64,000 nt of DNA from Botryosphaeria dothidea (taxonomy: Eukaryota; Ascomycota; Dothideomycetes; Botryosphaeriales; Botryosphaeriaceae), in the NCBI GenBank assembly GCA_011503125.2, contig WWBZ02000062.1, positions 3,286,001 through 3,350,000 on the forward strand, given 5' to 3'. Both the position numbers and the translations under genes were made by a program. Of this stretch, positions 46,222 to 55,700 are shown piece after piece. The first letter of the stretch is position 1. Each line of letters begins with the position of its first letter. The notes under the pieces were generated by a model. It did not search any database, was not told where the DNA came from, and saw nothing but the letters and a program-made list of their open reading frames with translations.

Positions 46222-49200
46222 ATGGCGGATAGAAAGAGCCCGAGCCCTGAGGGCCGCACCGGCAGACAACGCGCCCCAACTATCACGATAGACACATCCG
46301 CTGTCAACAATCCGGACATGGGAAATGCCGTGCCTCTCGGAAACCTTAGCGACAGCATCCACACCGTCCAGACGCAGCGATCCGAGACGAGCTTCTCCAC
46401 TCAGTCCCAATCCCGCTCTTCGCCCGTCGACCCTCGCAATCCGAATTCTTTCGATAGCAACCAGGACAGGCCCACCTCCCCGCATAATGTCTCCTCCCCG
46501 TCGAACCGCTGGAACGACCCGAATGCATTCTTGTCGGTCCCCAATGGGCGCTCGCGAGGCAACTCGTTGGACTCGCAGACCGAGACGGGACAGGGCTCGG
46601 TTTCAGGCACAACCGAGACATACGTCAATAGCTCTCCCACTGGAGGAAATAAGCAACAGCTTGGACCCGAAGAAATTCTTAATGACAAAGACGCTCTCAA
46701 GCCAGACCCTGGCACAGAAGATACTTTCGATGTAGAAGACAATAAATTCGCCTTCTCGCCTGGGCAGCTATCGAAGCTCTACAACCCTAAAAGTTTGGGT
46801 GCTTTCCATGCACTGGGCGGACTGGAAGGTTTGATCAAGGGTCTCAGGACAGACCGCAAGAGCGGACTTAGCTTGGATGAAGAAAGCCTCCACGGCTATG
46901 TATCATTCGAAGAGGCCACGACGCCTTCTGCGACCGAGTCGGATCACAAGGCGGCCCATAATCTGGAACGCGCCGATACTACCCATTCTCAGAAGTACGG
47001 GACCAGGCCTACAGCGTATGCGGACCGCAAACGGGTGTACTCTGACAACAGGCTGCCGGAGAAGAAGCCAAAGAGTATCTTGCAGCTTGCCTGGATGGCC
47101 TATAACGATAAGGTCCTCATTCTTCTTACAATCGCCGCTGTTATTTCTCTTGCTCTTGGACTGTACGAAACTTTTGGCCAATCGCACGAAGATGGAGAGC
47201 CTAAGGTCGAATGGGTTGAGGGTGTTGCTATCATGGTCGCAATTTTCATCGTCGTCGTCGTTGGTGCTGTCAACGACTGGCAAAAGGAAAGACAATTCGT
47301 CAAGCTCAACAAGAAAAAGTCGGACAGACTGGTCAAGCTCATTCGCTCCGGCAAAACGAGAGAAGTTTCGGTCTACGACGTGCTCGTTGGAGATATCATG
47401 CTGCTCGAGCCTGGAGACATGGTTCCGGTAGATGGTATTTTCATCGAGGGCCACAACGTTAAATGCGATGAGTCTTCCGCCACGGGTGAGTCCGATCTTC
47501 TGAAGAAGACTCCTGCCGACGAGGTCTACCGAGCAATGGAAGCTGGCCATAGCATCCGCAAGATGGATCCGTTCATTCTCTCTGGCGCCAAAGTTTCGGA
47601 GGGTGTTGGTTCTTTCGTCGTCACGGCTACTGGCATCCACTCGAGTTACGGCAAGACCATGATGGCCCTTCGTGAGGACGGCGAGGTCACGCCCCTGCAG
47701 TCGAAGCTGAACGTCCTGGCCGAGTACATTGCGAAGCTTGGTGGCGGCGCTGCTTTGCTCCTCTTTATCGTTCTGCTCATCGAATTCCTCGTCCACCTGA
47801 AGGGCAGTGATGCGACTCCAGAAGAGAAGGGACAGAACTTCCTCGATATTCTCATTGTCGCCATCACTGTCATCGTCGTCGCTGTTCCGGAGGGTCTTCC
47901 TCTTGCCGTGACCCTTGCTCTGGCCTTTGCTACCACGAGAATGTTGAAGGATAACAACCTTGTCCGTCTGCTTCGTTCTTGCGAGACCATGGGAAATGCC
48001 ACCACTGTTTGCTCCGACAAAACGGGTACACTTACTCAAAACAAAATGACGGTGGTCGCTGGATCGTTAAGCACGGCACTTCGCTTCGGTGACCGCAAGG
48101 TCAAGAACTCTGAGGATCCGGACTCTCCGAACAAGGGCAAGCAAACATCCGAGGACAATGGAGATGACGTTTCCCCCAGCGAGTTTGTTTCTAATCTCGG
48201 CGACGAACTCAAGGACCTTTTCAAGCAATCCATCGTAATCAACTCAACCGCATTTGAGGGAGAAGAGGACGGCAAGCCGGCCTTCATTGGATCCAAAACT
48301 GAAACGGCTTTGTTGAACTTTGCTCGCGATTACCTGGGAATGGGTCCGGTCACTACGGAAAGGTCGAACGCGAATGTTGTCCAGTTTGTTCCTTTCGATT
48401 CCGGACGCAAGTGCATGGCCGCAGTTGTCAAGCTTGAAGACGGCAGGTACAGGATGTACGTCAAGGGAGCGTCTGAAATTCTGCTCGCCAAAGCCAGCAC
48501 GATTGTCGATGGCACCAAGGAACTGTCCATCCGCCCTATGTCTTCCGACATGCGTGAGATGCTCAACCACCTGATCGAAACTTACGCCTCCCGGTCTCTT
48601 CGTACGATTGGCTTCCTTTACAAGGACTTTGAATCTTGGCCCCCGAAAAGCGCTCGCGCTATGGAGGACGATCCTTCTCAGGCCAACTTCGACGATATTT
48701 TTAACGAAATGGTCTTTCTGGGTCTGGTCGGTATTCAGGATCCCCTCCGTGACGGCGTGCGTGAGGCCGTTCAGGATTGCAAGAAGGCTGGCGTCTTCGT
48801 GCGTATGGTTACCGGTGACAACGTTATGACTGCTAAGGCTATTGCCGAAGACTGCGGTATCCTTGTCCCTGGCGGTCTCGTTATGGAAGGCCCCAAGTTC
48901 AGGCAGTTGAAGAAGCGGGAGATGGATCAAGTCATTCCCAAGCTTTGTGTCCTGGCTCGTTCCAGCCCTGAAGATAAGCGGATCCTGGTCAAGCGTCTCA
49001 AGGAACTTGGCGAGACTGTTGCAGTCACTGGTGATGGTACCAATGATGCGCCTGCGCTCAAGACCGCGGATATTGGTTTCTCTATGGGTATTGCCGGTAC
49101 CGAGGTGGCCAAGGAGGCATCTGCCATTATTCTGATGGATGACAACTTCTCGTCGATCGTCAAGGCCCTGCTCTGGGGTCGTGCCGTCAACGATGCCGTC

Positions 49201-50493
49201 AAGAAGTTCTTGCAGTTCCAGCTTACCGTCAACGTCACAGCCGTCTTGTTGACCTTCGTGTCTGCGGTCGCTAGCTCCGATCAGACGTCTGTCCTCACTG
49301 CTGTTCAGCTTCTGTGGGTCAACCTGATCATGGACACGTTCGCAGCCCTGGCTCTTGCAACCGATCCTCCTACCCTTAGCCTGCTCGACCGGAAACCAGA
49401 CCCGAAATCGGCTCCGCTCATCACGGTTACCATGTGGAAGATGATCATCGGACAGGCCATCTACCAGCTTGTGGTTACCTTCATCCTCTACTTCGCCGGT
49501 GCAAGTATCCTGGGCTATGATGGCGACACAGAGTTGGACCAGCTCGACACTCTTGTCTTTAATACCTTCGTGTGGATGCAGATCTTCAACCAGATCAACA
49601 ACAGGCGCTTGGACAACAAGTTCAACATCTTCGAGAACATCCACCGCAACTACTTCTTCATTTTCATCAACTGCGTCATGATTGGTGGTCAGGTTATGAT
49701 CATTTTCGTCGGTGGCGCTGCTTTCGCCGTCACGCGACTCAACGGCTCTCAATGGGGCATTTCGATTGTCCTCGGCTTTCTGTCGCTCCCCGTGGGTGTG
49801 ATCATCAGATTGATTCCTGACGAGTTGGTCAGCAAGTGTATTCCTGCTCGTTTCAAGCGCAAGCCGACGCCCGATCTCGTCCTGTCGGATGATTACGAGT
49901 GGAACCAGAGCCTGTTGGAGATCCGTGATGAGCTTGCTTTTATCAAGAGGATCCGTGGTGGCCGTCTCGGCGCGCTCAAGTTCAAGCTACAACACCCTCG
50001 CGAAACGGCTCGCGAGGCCTTCAGCCGCTCGCGCAGCAGCCACTCTCTCCCTCAAACACCCAACAACGAGCGCAGCGATGGCGAAGGTGGTGGCTCTCCT
50101 GCACCGCCCACCCCGATCAGCTCGCACTCCCGCAGCCGCAATCGATCAAGGTCAAACTCGGCGTTCGGACCTGCCGCCGCTATGGCTGGTATCGTTGCTG
50201 GCAGTATTGCTGGTTGGTCACCCATTGAGCGTCGCGACGGAGATAATGCTGGCGAAGGCGGAGCTTCATTTGCTCGTGGCAGACAAGATATTGAGCCTCA
50301 GGAAGGCGTCAGCGTGCACCCTGATACCAAGAAGGAAGATCCTGTTGTTGTAAAGGACGCTGCTACTCTCGGGGTTCCGCCCAGCCAGACCAACGAGACC
50401 ACTCCGGCATTTGGTGCAGGACCTTTCGCTGATCAGCCGAAGATGGACGCGCAAAACGGAGACGATGGTAAAAACAAAGATACCCAGCCGTGA
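46222..50493 (+). CDS. pmc1: P-type Ca2+-ATPase, plasma-membrane/vacuolar (PMCA, Pmc1) type
   Basis: Single exon, 1423 residues. P2B ATPase features: a long Ser-rich N-terminus; LAWMAYNDKVLILLTIAAVI (TM1); the actuator motif DESSATGESD; the ion-binding helix VPEGLPLAVTLALAFAT (PEGL 556-559); phosphorylation loop CSDKTGTLTQNKM (Asp at 599); nucleotide-binding KGASEILLAK; RMVTGDNVMTAKAIA; hinge TGDGTNDAPALKTADIG (from 936); and six C-terminal helices with QLLWVNLIMDTFAALALATD. The C-terminal tail of about 170 residues is rich in Ser, Arg and Pro. Fungal Pmc1 pumps cytosolic Ca2+ into the vacuole and is normally induced by calcineurin/Crz1. Residues 230-280 carry a SYADR-like (TAYADRKRVYSDNRLPEKK) stretch typical of fungal members. 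The long antisense ORFs opposite it are shadows. Confidence 0.96.
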   Translation: MADRKSPSPEGRTGRQRAPTITIDTSAVNNPDMGNAVPLGNLSDSIHTVQTQRSETSFSTQSQSRSSPVDPRNPNSFDSNQDRPTSPHNVSSPSNRWNDPNAFLSVPNGRSRGNSLDSQTETGQGSVSGTTETYVNSSPTGGNKQQLGPEEILNDKDALKPDPGTEDTFDVEDNKFAFSPGQLSKLYNPKSLGAFHALGGLEGLIKGLRTDRKSGLSLDEESLHGYVSFEEATTPSATESDHKAAHNLERADTTHSQKYGTRPTAYADRKRVYSDNRLPEKKPKSILQLAWMAYNDKVLILLTIAAVISLALGLYETFGQSHEDGEPKVEWVEGVAIMVAIFIVVVVGAVNDWQKERQFVKLNKKKSDRLVKLIRSGKTREVSVYDVLVGDIMLLEPGDMVPVDGIFIEGHNVKCDESSATGESDLLKKTPADEVYRAMEAGHSIRKMDPFILSGAKVSEGVGSFVVTATGIHSSYGKTMMALREDGEVTPLQSKLNVLAEYIAKLGGGAALLLFIVLLIEFLVHLKGSDATPEEKGQNFLDILIVAITVIVVAVPEGLPLAVTLALAFATTRMLKDNNLVRLLRSCETMGNATTVCSDKTGTLTQNKMTVVAGSLSTALRFGDRKVKNSEDPDSPNKGKQTSEDNGDDVSPSEFVSNLGDELKDLFKQSIVINSTAFEGEEDGKPAFIGSKTETALLNFARDYLGMGPVTTERSNANVVQFVPFDSGRKCMAAVVKLEDGRYRMYVKGASEILLAKASTIVDGTKELSIRPMSSDMREMLNHLIETYASRSLRTIGFLYKDFESWPPKSARAMEDDPSQANFDDIFNEMVFLGLVGIQDPLRDGVREAVQDCKKAGVFVRMVTGDNVMTAKAIAEDCGILVPGGLVMEGPKFRQLKKREMDQVIPKLCVLARSSPEDKRILVKRLKELGETVAVTGDGTNDAPALKTADIGFSMGIAGTEVAKEASAIILMDDNFSSIVKALLWGRAVNDAVKKFLQFQLTVNVTAVLLTFVSAVASSDQTSVLTAVQLLWVNLIMDTFAALALATDPPTLSLLDRKPDPKSAPLITVTMWKMIIGQAIYQLVVTFILYFAGASILGYDGDTELDQLDTLVFNTFVWMQIFNQINNRRLDNKFNIFENIHRNYFFIFINCVMIGGQVMIIFVGGAAFAVTRLNGSQWGISIVLGFLSLPVGVIIRLIPDELVSKCIPARFKRKPTPDLVLSDDYEWNQSLLEIRDELAFIKRIRGGRLGALKFKLQHPRETAREAFSRSRSSHSLPQTPNNERSDGEGGGSPAPPTPISSHSRSRNRSRSNSAFGPAAAMAGIVAGSIAGWSPIERRDGDNAGEGGASFARGRQDIEPQEGVSVHPDTKKEDPVVVKDAATLGVPPSQTNETTPAFGAGPFADQPKMDAQNGDDGKNKDTQP

Positions 50494-51561
50494 GGAAGGC
50501 CGTACATACATGGACAGACCTTGTTTGGATGGAGGTTCTTCTTGCCAGGCGTCGGCCGGCTTCTAAGCTCTTAAGATTCCCCATTCTATGCGTGGAGTAC
50601 GGATTGTACGAAATTAGGCGTTTTCCTTTAGCTGTTTTCTTTACGTTCTTGGAAGGACGCATCCTGAACGGCGTTTTCACAGCATTGTATGCGGGCGGTT
50701 TAATGTATATAGATGGCATGGCTTAGCCTCATCCTTTCGAAAGTTCTTCCCCCTAAGCGATTGAGCATATGGTTTATTGACGAAAAGGACGGTTTCATTA
50801 TTTTGAGGTCCAAAGTTGTATTAACGGGCTTGTGATGTTTTACTGGTTAGCTTTGAGATGAGAAAAAGTATTCTTAGCGTAGAAAACTGGGATATTCGGC
50901 CATACCTATACTTGATCCGGTGACCAGCCAGGTGATCTCACGTCTAATCTTAGGGGTTGCATCTTACCGGCTTCTACTACCCAGATGGAGGTCGGTCCCG
51001 AAAGCATTGCAATGCCAAGCGCATACGACCATGAGAAGCGAAGAATTCATCCGGATAGTATTGAGAGGGAGAGAGAGAGAGAGAGAGAGTCACCTTCGCA
51101 TGACGAACGCTGCAACTCATGTGTGTAGGCGCTTGCTGATGCCCTCCTCTTTTCATAGTGTCATTCCTAGGGTTGAGAGCCTCGCCCGTGGGTACTGGTG
51201 TGCGTGAAGGGCAGAACCAGAGCGTCGAAGTCGCGACAACGGCGATGGAAAGCGCGAGATGTTTGAAGAAAAGAGAAGAGGGCATCAGGCGACGTTAAAA
51301 TACTGTTGAGCTGGCGCAGACCGCACTAGCTGCGTTTAGAGAGTTGCTGTGCCGGTATTCCGTGAGGCTCGTAGGGCTGACTCTTGGACCCTGGGCGCTG
51401 TCGCACAAGCCCTCCCACTAAGCTAACCCCAAGCTGCTAAACGCCAGCCCCACATGCTCTCTCAGCTCCCACCGCCTCCTGGCATTCCACCTTCTTCCAC
51501 GCCTACATTTCCCACCCTCCGCCCTCTTCAAACTCCACGTTTGCACGGCTGCTTCTCCACC
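50494..51561. other. Intergenic with (GA)n microsatellite
   Basis: About 1.07 kb between the pump gene and the inositol kinase gene. It holds a (GA)n tract and a diverged copy (GAAGAATTCATCCGG, 51040-51054) of the dispersed CATTCATCCGG motif. C/T-rich leader precedes 51562. No gene was recognised. Confidence 0.5.
51069..51089 (+). repeat. (GA)n microsatellite
   Basis: About ten GA units in the intergenic region downstream of pmc1. Confidence 0.85.
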
Positions 51562-52783
51562 ATGGCTCCCTCAACTCTCGATCCCAAGACTCTCAGCGCT
51601 TTTGAGAACGCCGCTGCTGGACAGTAAGCATTCCCTTCCCCCCACTTCAGCCTCGCGCTCGCGACCTCCATGCTGCCGATTCAATTATTAAACGCTTTGC
51701 CCTTTCTTCTCCAGTGACGGCGTCCTCTCCGACCCCACCGGCGCCCTCGTCATCAAGCCCTGCACGGCCGCCGAAATCGCCTTCTACGAGTCGGCCACCG
51801 CGTCGCACCCGGCGCTCGCGCGCTACATGCCGACCTTCATGGGCACGCTCGAGCTCAACAGCTCGCCCCAAGCGGCCGCCGCAGCGACCGCCGGTGGCGC
51901 CGACACCCCGGACCCCTCAGGCGCCAGCACGCCCGCCATCCCCGCCATCCCCGAGGCCGGCGCCGGCACGGCCGCCTCGCTCGACATCAACGACGTAGGG
52001 CCCATGAAGGGCAAGAAGCTGTCGACGGACACGTCGATCGTGCTGGAGAACGTGGCCGCCGGCTTCAAGAAGCCGAACATCCTGGACCTGAAGCTGGGCG
52101 CGCGGCTGTGGGACGACGATAGCGCGCCGGCGAAGAGGGCAAGGTTGGATAAGGTCGCGGCGGAGACGACGAGCTCGAGCTTGGGGTTCAGGATCGCGGG
52201 GATGCGCGTGTGGCAGGGGGAGAGGGCGGGCGAGATGTCGACGGATGAGAATGCGCTGTTCGATGCGGAGAGCAGGTATAAGACGTTTAACAAGCTATAC
52301 GGGCGCGTGTTCAGTGCGGAGAGTGTGGTGGAGGGGTTCAGGGAGTATTTCCTTGTGCCTGGCGCGGGTCATACGAAGGAGAGCGCGAGGCCGATTATTG
52401 CGCGTCTGCTGAAGGATGTCAAGGGCGCGCAGGCGGCGCTGGAGGCGGAGGAGAGCAAGATGTACTCTGCCTCGCTGCTGTTCGTGTACGAGGGCGATGC
52501 CCAGGCCGCAAAGGAGGCAAAGGACGCCATCGGAAAGGCGGAGATCGAGGCACTGCAGACCGCTACTGCGGCTGGTGAGAAGGGCCTGAATGAGGAAGAT
52601 GACGATGAGGTTGAGCTCGACGATGATGAGGAAGAGAAGCCGAAGCTGGCGGTCGTCAAGCTGATTGACTTCGCGCACGCCAGCTGGACGCCTGGTGAGG
52701 GCCCTGATGAGAATGCTCTTAGGGGCATTCGTTCGACCGTCAAGATCCTGGAAGACTTGGAGGCGGAACTCTCGAAGGCATAA
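51562..52783 (+). CDS. ipk2: Inositol polyphosphate multikinase (Ipk2/Arg82 family)
   Basis: Two exons, 51562-51623 and 51715-52783, give 376 residues. The 91-bp intron joins AAAGH to DGVLSDP. The family signature PxxxDxKxG is present as PNILDLKLG (141-149), followed by GARLWDDD. SASLLFVYEG supplies the SLL-type ATP-site strand, and LIDFAHASW (337-345) the metal-binding Asp. An acidic insertion (EEDDDEVELDDDEEE) just before the last motif recalls the acidic tract of yeast Arg82. The enzyme phosphorylates InsP3 and InsP4 to InsP5 in the nucleus and feeds inositol pyrophosphate synthesis. A low-complexity Ala/Pro insertion lies at about 65-95. Confidence 0.93.
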
Positions 52784-53166
52784 ATTTGCTTTGATGCTGA
52801 CGACTGAAGTATGCATGGACAGCTGAGTTCCGATGTACTGGCACTGAACTGGCCCAATCTAGCATACTATGGATGGAGAAGAAAAGCTGGACTTGAACTC
52901 TCCTTGAGATGAGTTGATGGATTATATAGATCCCGATACCCTACACTGATGAATACGAAGCAGATTTTGGCAAAGAGCAATGTGAAACTCAATTATGATT
53001 GTCCAAAGCATTCATCCGGAGTCCTTTGGCGCCTGCCCTTATTCGTACATCTTAACCCAGGTCTCCAGCTCTCAACTCACGGGATCCCTCTAATAATAAA
53101 CTTTTCTCCGAAACCCCCGTAATTTCAATCCAACGTTTCTTCTCATTTTCCATCCCGACCATATAG
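52784..53166. other. Convergent 3' intergenic region
   Basis: Contains CAAAGCATTCATCCGG at 53004-53019, an exact 16-bp match to 14656-14671. No gene was recognised. Confidence 0.5.
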
Positions 53167-53775
53167 TCACCCAAACCATTTCCCCATCAAATTCCGCCCA
53201 CCACCGCCCCCTCCCTCGCCTCTCCTCGCCGCCTCGCGCTCGACCCACTCGCGCACGAAGCGCGCATCCTTGAGCTGCTCGACGCTCGTCACGCGCGTCT
53301 CAAACTGCGCCTCCCCGCGGTCGAACGCCAGCAGCGTCGGCATGCTCGTGATGCGGTAGGTGAACGGCAGGTCCCCGATCGTCGCCGCGTCCACCTGCAC
53401 CTCCGCGTATCCTACTCCGCCCGCGGTTTCGCCCGCGCCGCCGGTGATGAGGGAGGATATGAGGGGGTACACGATCTTGCAGGACGGGCACCACGATGCG
53501 GTCCAGAGCGTTATGAGCGGCCGGCGCGTGCAGGCGGAGATGAGGTTGAGGTTGGAGAGCTCGTCGGGGGTGCGGATGCTGTGACGTGTGTGTTAGTCTT
53601 GGACTCGTGGGCAGATGTACAGGGGCGAAGCGGACGTTGTGTAGATGCGATTTTTGCTGGGTGCGGCAGCGGAAAGGCGCGCGGTGTGAGCGAAGGAGCG
53701 CGCATTGTGGGGCGCGGCGGTCGCGATGCGGATTAGGACGCGGGAGGAGTGGGTCAGTGGGCGTGATATGGTCAT
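53167..53775 (-). CDS. Mitochondrial thioredoxin-like protein with WCPSC active site
   Basis: Two exons on the minus strand, 53636-53775 and 53167-53578, give 183 residues. The 57-bp intron has a weak donor (GTCCGC) but an ACTAAC branch and CAG acceptor. The first about 45 residues (MTISRPLTHSSRVLIRIATA...) form a basic, hydroxylated mitochondrial presequence. The thioredoxin fold follows: TIRTPDELSNLN, LITLWTASWCPSCK (Cys 77 and Cys 80), VGYAEVQVDAA and the cis-Pro loop ITSMPTLLAFDRGEAQ. The CPSC dithiol replaces the CGPC of classical thioredoxin, so redox potential and partner choice may differ. It ends in a Gly-rich linker and NLMGKWFG. Matrix location is inferred. Confidence 0.85.
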
Positions 53776-54262
53776 TTTGGTGGGCAATTGGGTTTGGGAG
53801 AGGGTTGGGGAGCTGGAGCTGGGTTGCGCGAGCTGGGAGCTGTGATGGAAAACGTCATGCCGAGGGATCGGCGGGCCATGCCAATGCTTTGAAAGTTTGA
53901 CGACCACACATAACGGCGGCATATGAAACTTTTAATCCTTGAAATGGTAAAAAACTGCCAAATTTTGTCGGGCTTCGGAAGTACTACTGAATATATTTCA
54001 GATCGTAACTCAAACATTGATGTCTAGGTATCTGTTGAAGCGGTTATAAAACTGATCACTATTACGATACAACACCTTCCATGATCGAAAGCACATTTAC
54101 AGGCACCGGTTTGATATAATGATGAAAGTATTTACAGTTTTACATTACGCAAAACCCTTTTATTTAATCCACTTGGAGATGGGAGCGTACCTATAGCAAT
54201 CAAAGACATGCCTCTTAAATGCTGAAACTCCGTTGATGCACACATCCGGCCTCCGGGTATTG
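53776..54262. other. Intergenic, AT-rich
   Basis: Upstream of the thioredoxin-like gene and downstream of the small membrane protein gene. No gene was recognised. Confidence 0.45.
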
Positions 54263-54727
54263 TTATGACTCGCCATCCTCCTTTGCACGTGCTGTCCTAC
54301 TCGAGCGTACACTCTCCACAATGACCGTCCTCCTAACTCTCTGCTGGTCCTCAAATCCGAGAATCTGACCAACCAATCCTCCCGGTTTTGGCACAGGGCA
54401 CTCTCGCCTCTTTCCTGCCCTCTCAAGGCCTGAGTCGATGTCCTCAGAGCTGCATACCGGTCCCACCGTCGGCGCCGATGCCGCCGACGGCTCCTCGCCT
54501 GCAGCGACCTGCCTCATCGCCATCTGCTCTTCAGGAATACATCTCCTCCTCCGGCGACGCCGTTGCGTGGGTTGTCCGTCGAGGCCTTCGCCCGAGTCGT
54601 TGGCGGCGCGGGGATCGACGGGGCATGGGAGGATGTGTGGCAGGCCGACGACGAAGAAGGACGCGAGCAGCGTGGCCGAGAAGAGCGACGCCGTCTGGCG
54701 GGAGCGAGGATGCAAGATCGGAGGCAT
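54263..54727 (-). CDS. Small N-terminally anchored membrane protein, unknown function
   Basis: Single exon, 154 residues. The N-terminus has basic residues followed by a hydrophobic segment (TASLFSATLLASFFVVGLPH, about 12-31), then ILPCPVD. The middle is charged, with a six-Arg run (TQRRRRRRRC); the end holds RECPVPKPGGLVGQILGFED and a basic/Ser tail. I do not recognise a named family. The two CPVP/CPVD motifs and the single anchor suggest a small mitochondrial or ER protein (inference only). The overlapping plus-strand ORFs are poorer candidates because their sequences are Arg/Pro-rich without structure. Confidence 0.6.
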   Translation of the reverse strand: MPPILHPRSRQTASLFSATLLASFFVVGLPHILPCPVDPRAANDSGEGLDGQPTQRRRRRRRCIPEEQMAMRQVAAGEEPSAASAPTVGPVCSSEDIDSGLERAGKRRECPVPKPGGLVGQILGFEDQQRVRRTVIVESVRSSRTARAKEDGES

Positions 54728-55700
54728 TATAGTCGATGTCGCTCAATTGAGCCTTTCGTCGTGATGAGGGAGGTGCGTGACGGGCGTCGAGACGGGGTTG
54801 CGGACTGTGCGGCGGAGAGAACGGGAGAGTTCAATTTTTTGATGCGAGCTGCGGCATTGGAGGACTGGACGATGCTGGATCAGCGCGGGCGAGCTGTTGA
54901 AGGAGCATTGGCAGGCATACGAGTGGTATGAGAATTGCCCCGCAAGAGAGGGTGTTGCGTGAGTGTGGGGTCCCCGTGTGGTGCGGTGTTGATGAGGGCG
55001 GATGGAGCGTGGTCTGAGAGGCTGCTCGGTGCTGCTCGTTCTACTAAGAGCTCGTCGGTGATTGGTCGGGCGAATGGGTGGCCGTGCGCCTGCGGCATCG
55101 GGGAAGAAAGCAGGGATCGTCTTCGGCGGGTGAGTAGCGCGTGGAAGCTGCACCTAGGCAGAAGGGACAACTTTTCGACGCGCAGAAATGCAGGGGCAGC
55201 TGAAGCATTCGTCTGGACATGCATTAACGAAGAAAAAAAGCGCGAGACTGCAAGAAACATTTCTACAGCCTTTGTATTTGAATAAGTTGTGTCTCCTTCA
55301 ACCTGCGTCGTCTATGGCGCTAGCTTCGGCTTCCATCAAGCGCGGGTTGGCGCCTGCGCGGCATCTTTGCCTCAGCTTTCCGCCGCCTCAGCGCGCATCA
55401 CTCCCGTCGCGAGTGCATCCCAGCAACAACATCTTGTCTGCCAACCCATTTTGCGAGCGCTCACTCTGATCCTAGTGGGCGCGCAACACCGCTGTACCTC
55501 ATTGCGTCTTCGCCCGCTATCAACGCCTGTCGCCACAGTACAAACCGACGCCAGACTCAGCCGCACAACGGTACCGCTATACGACCGAGCACCGCAGACC
55601 TACCAGTTCACGAGCCGCAATCGCCGCCGCACGAAGACGCGTATTTTTGGCGCCCCGGGCCAGCTCGGCCGACCGCGCATAACACAGCTACGTTCACAAT
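54728..55700. promoter_or_regulatory. Divergent upstream region of the small membrane protein and PP4 genes
   Basis: About 970 bp. C-rich ORFs run up to the PP4 start, but none has a domain. The sequence immediately before 55701 (CGTTCACAAT) gives a usable start context. Confidence 0.4.

Noticed and set aside
48244..49752. 502-residue minus-strand ORF opposite the calcium pump
   Set aside because: Antisense shadow of a strongly biased coding exon; no domain, and it mirrors the conserved P-type ATPase codons.
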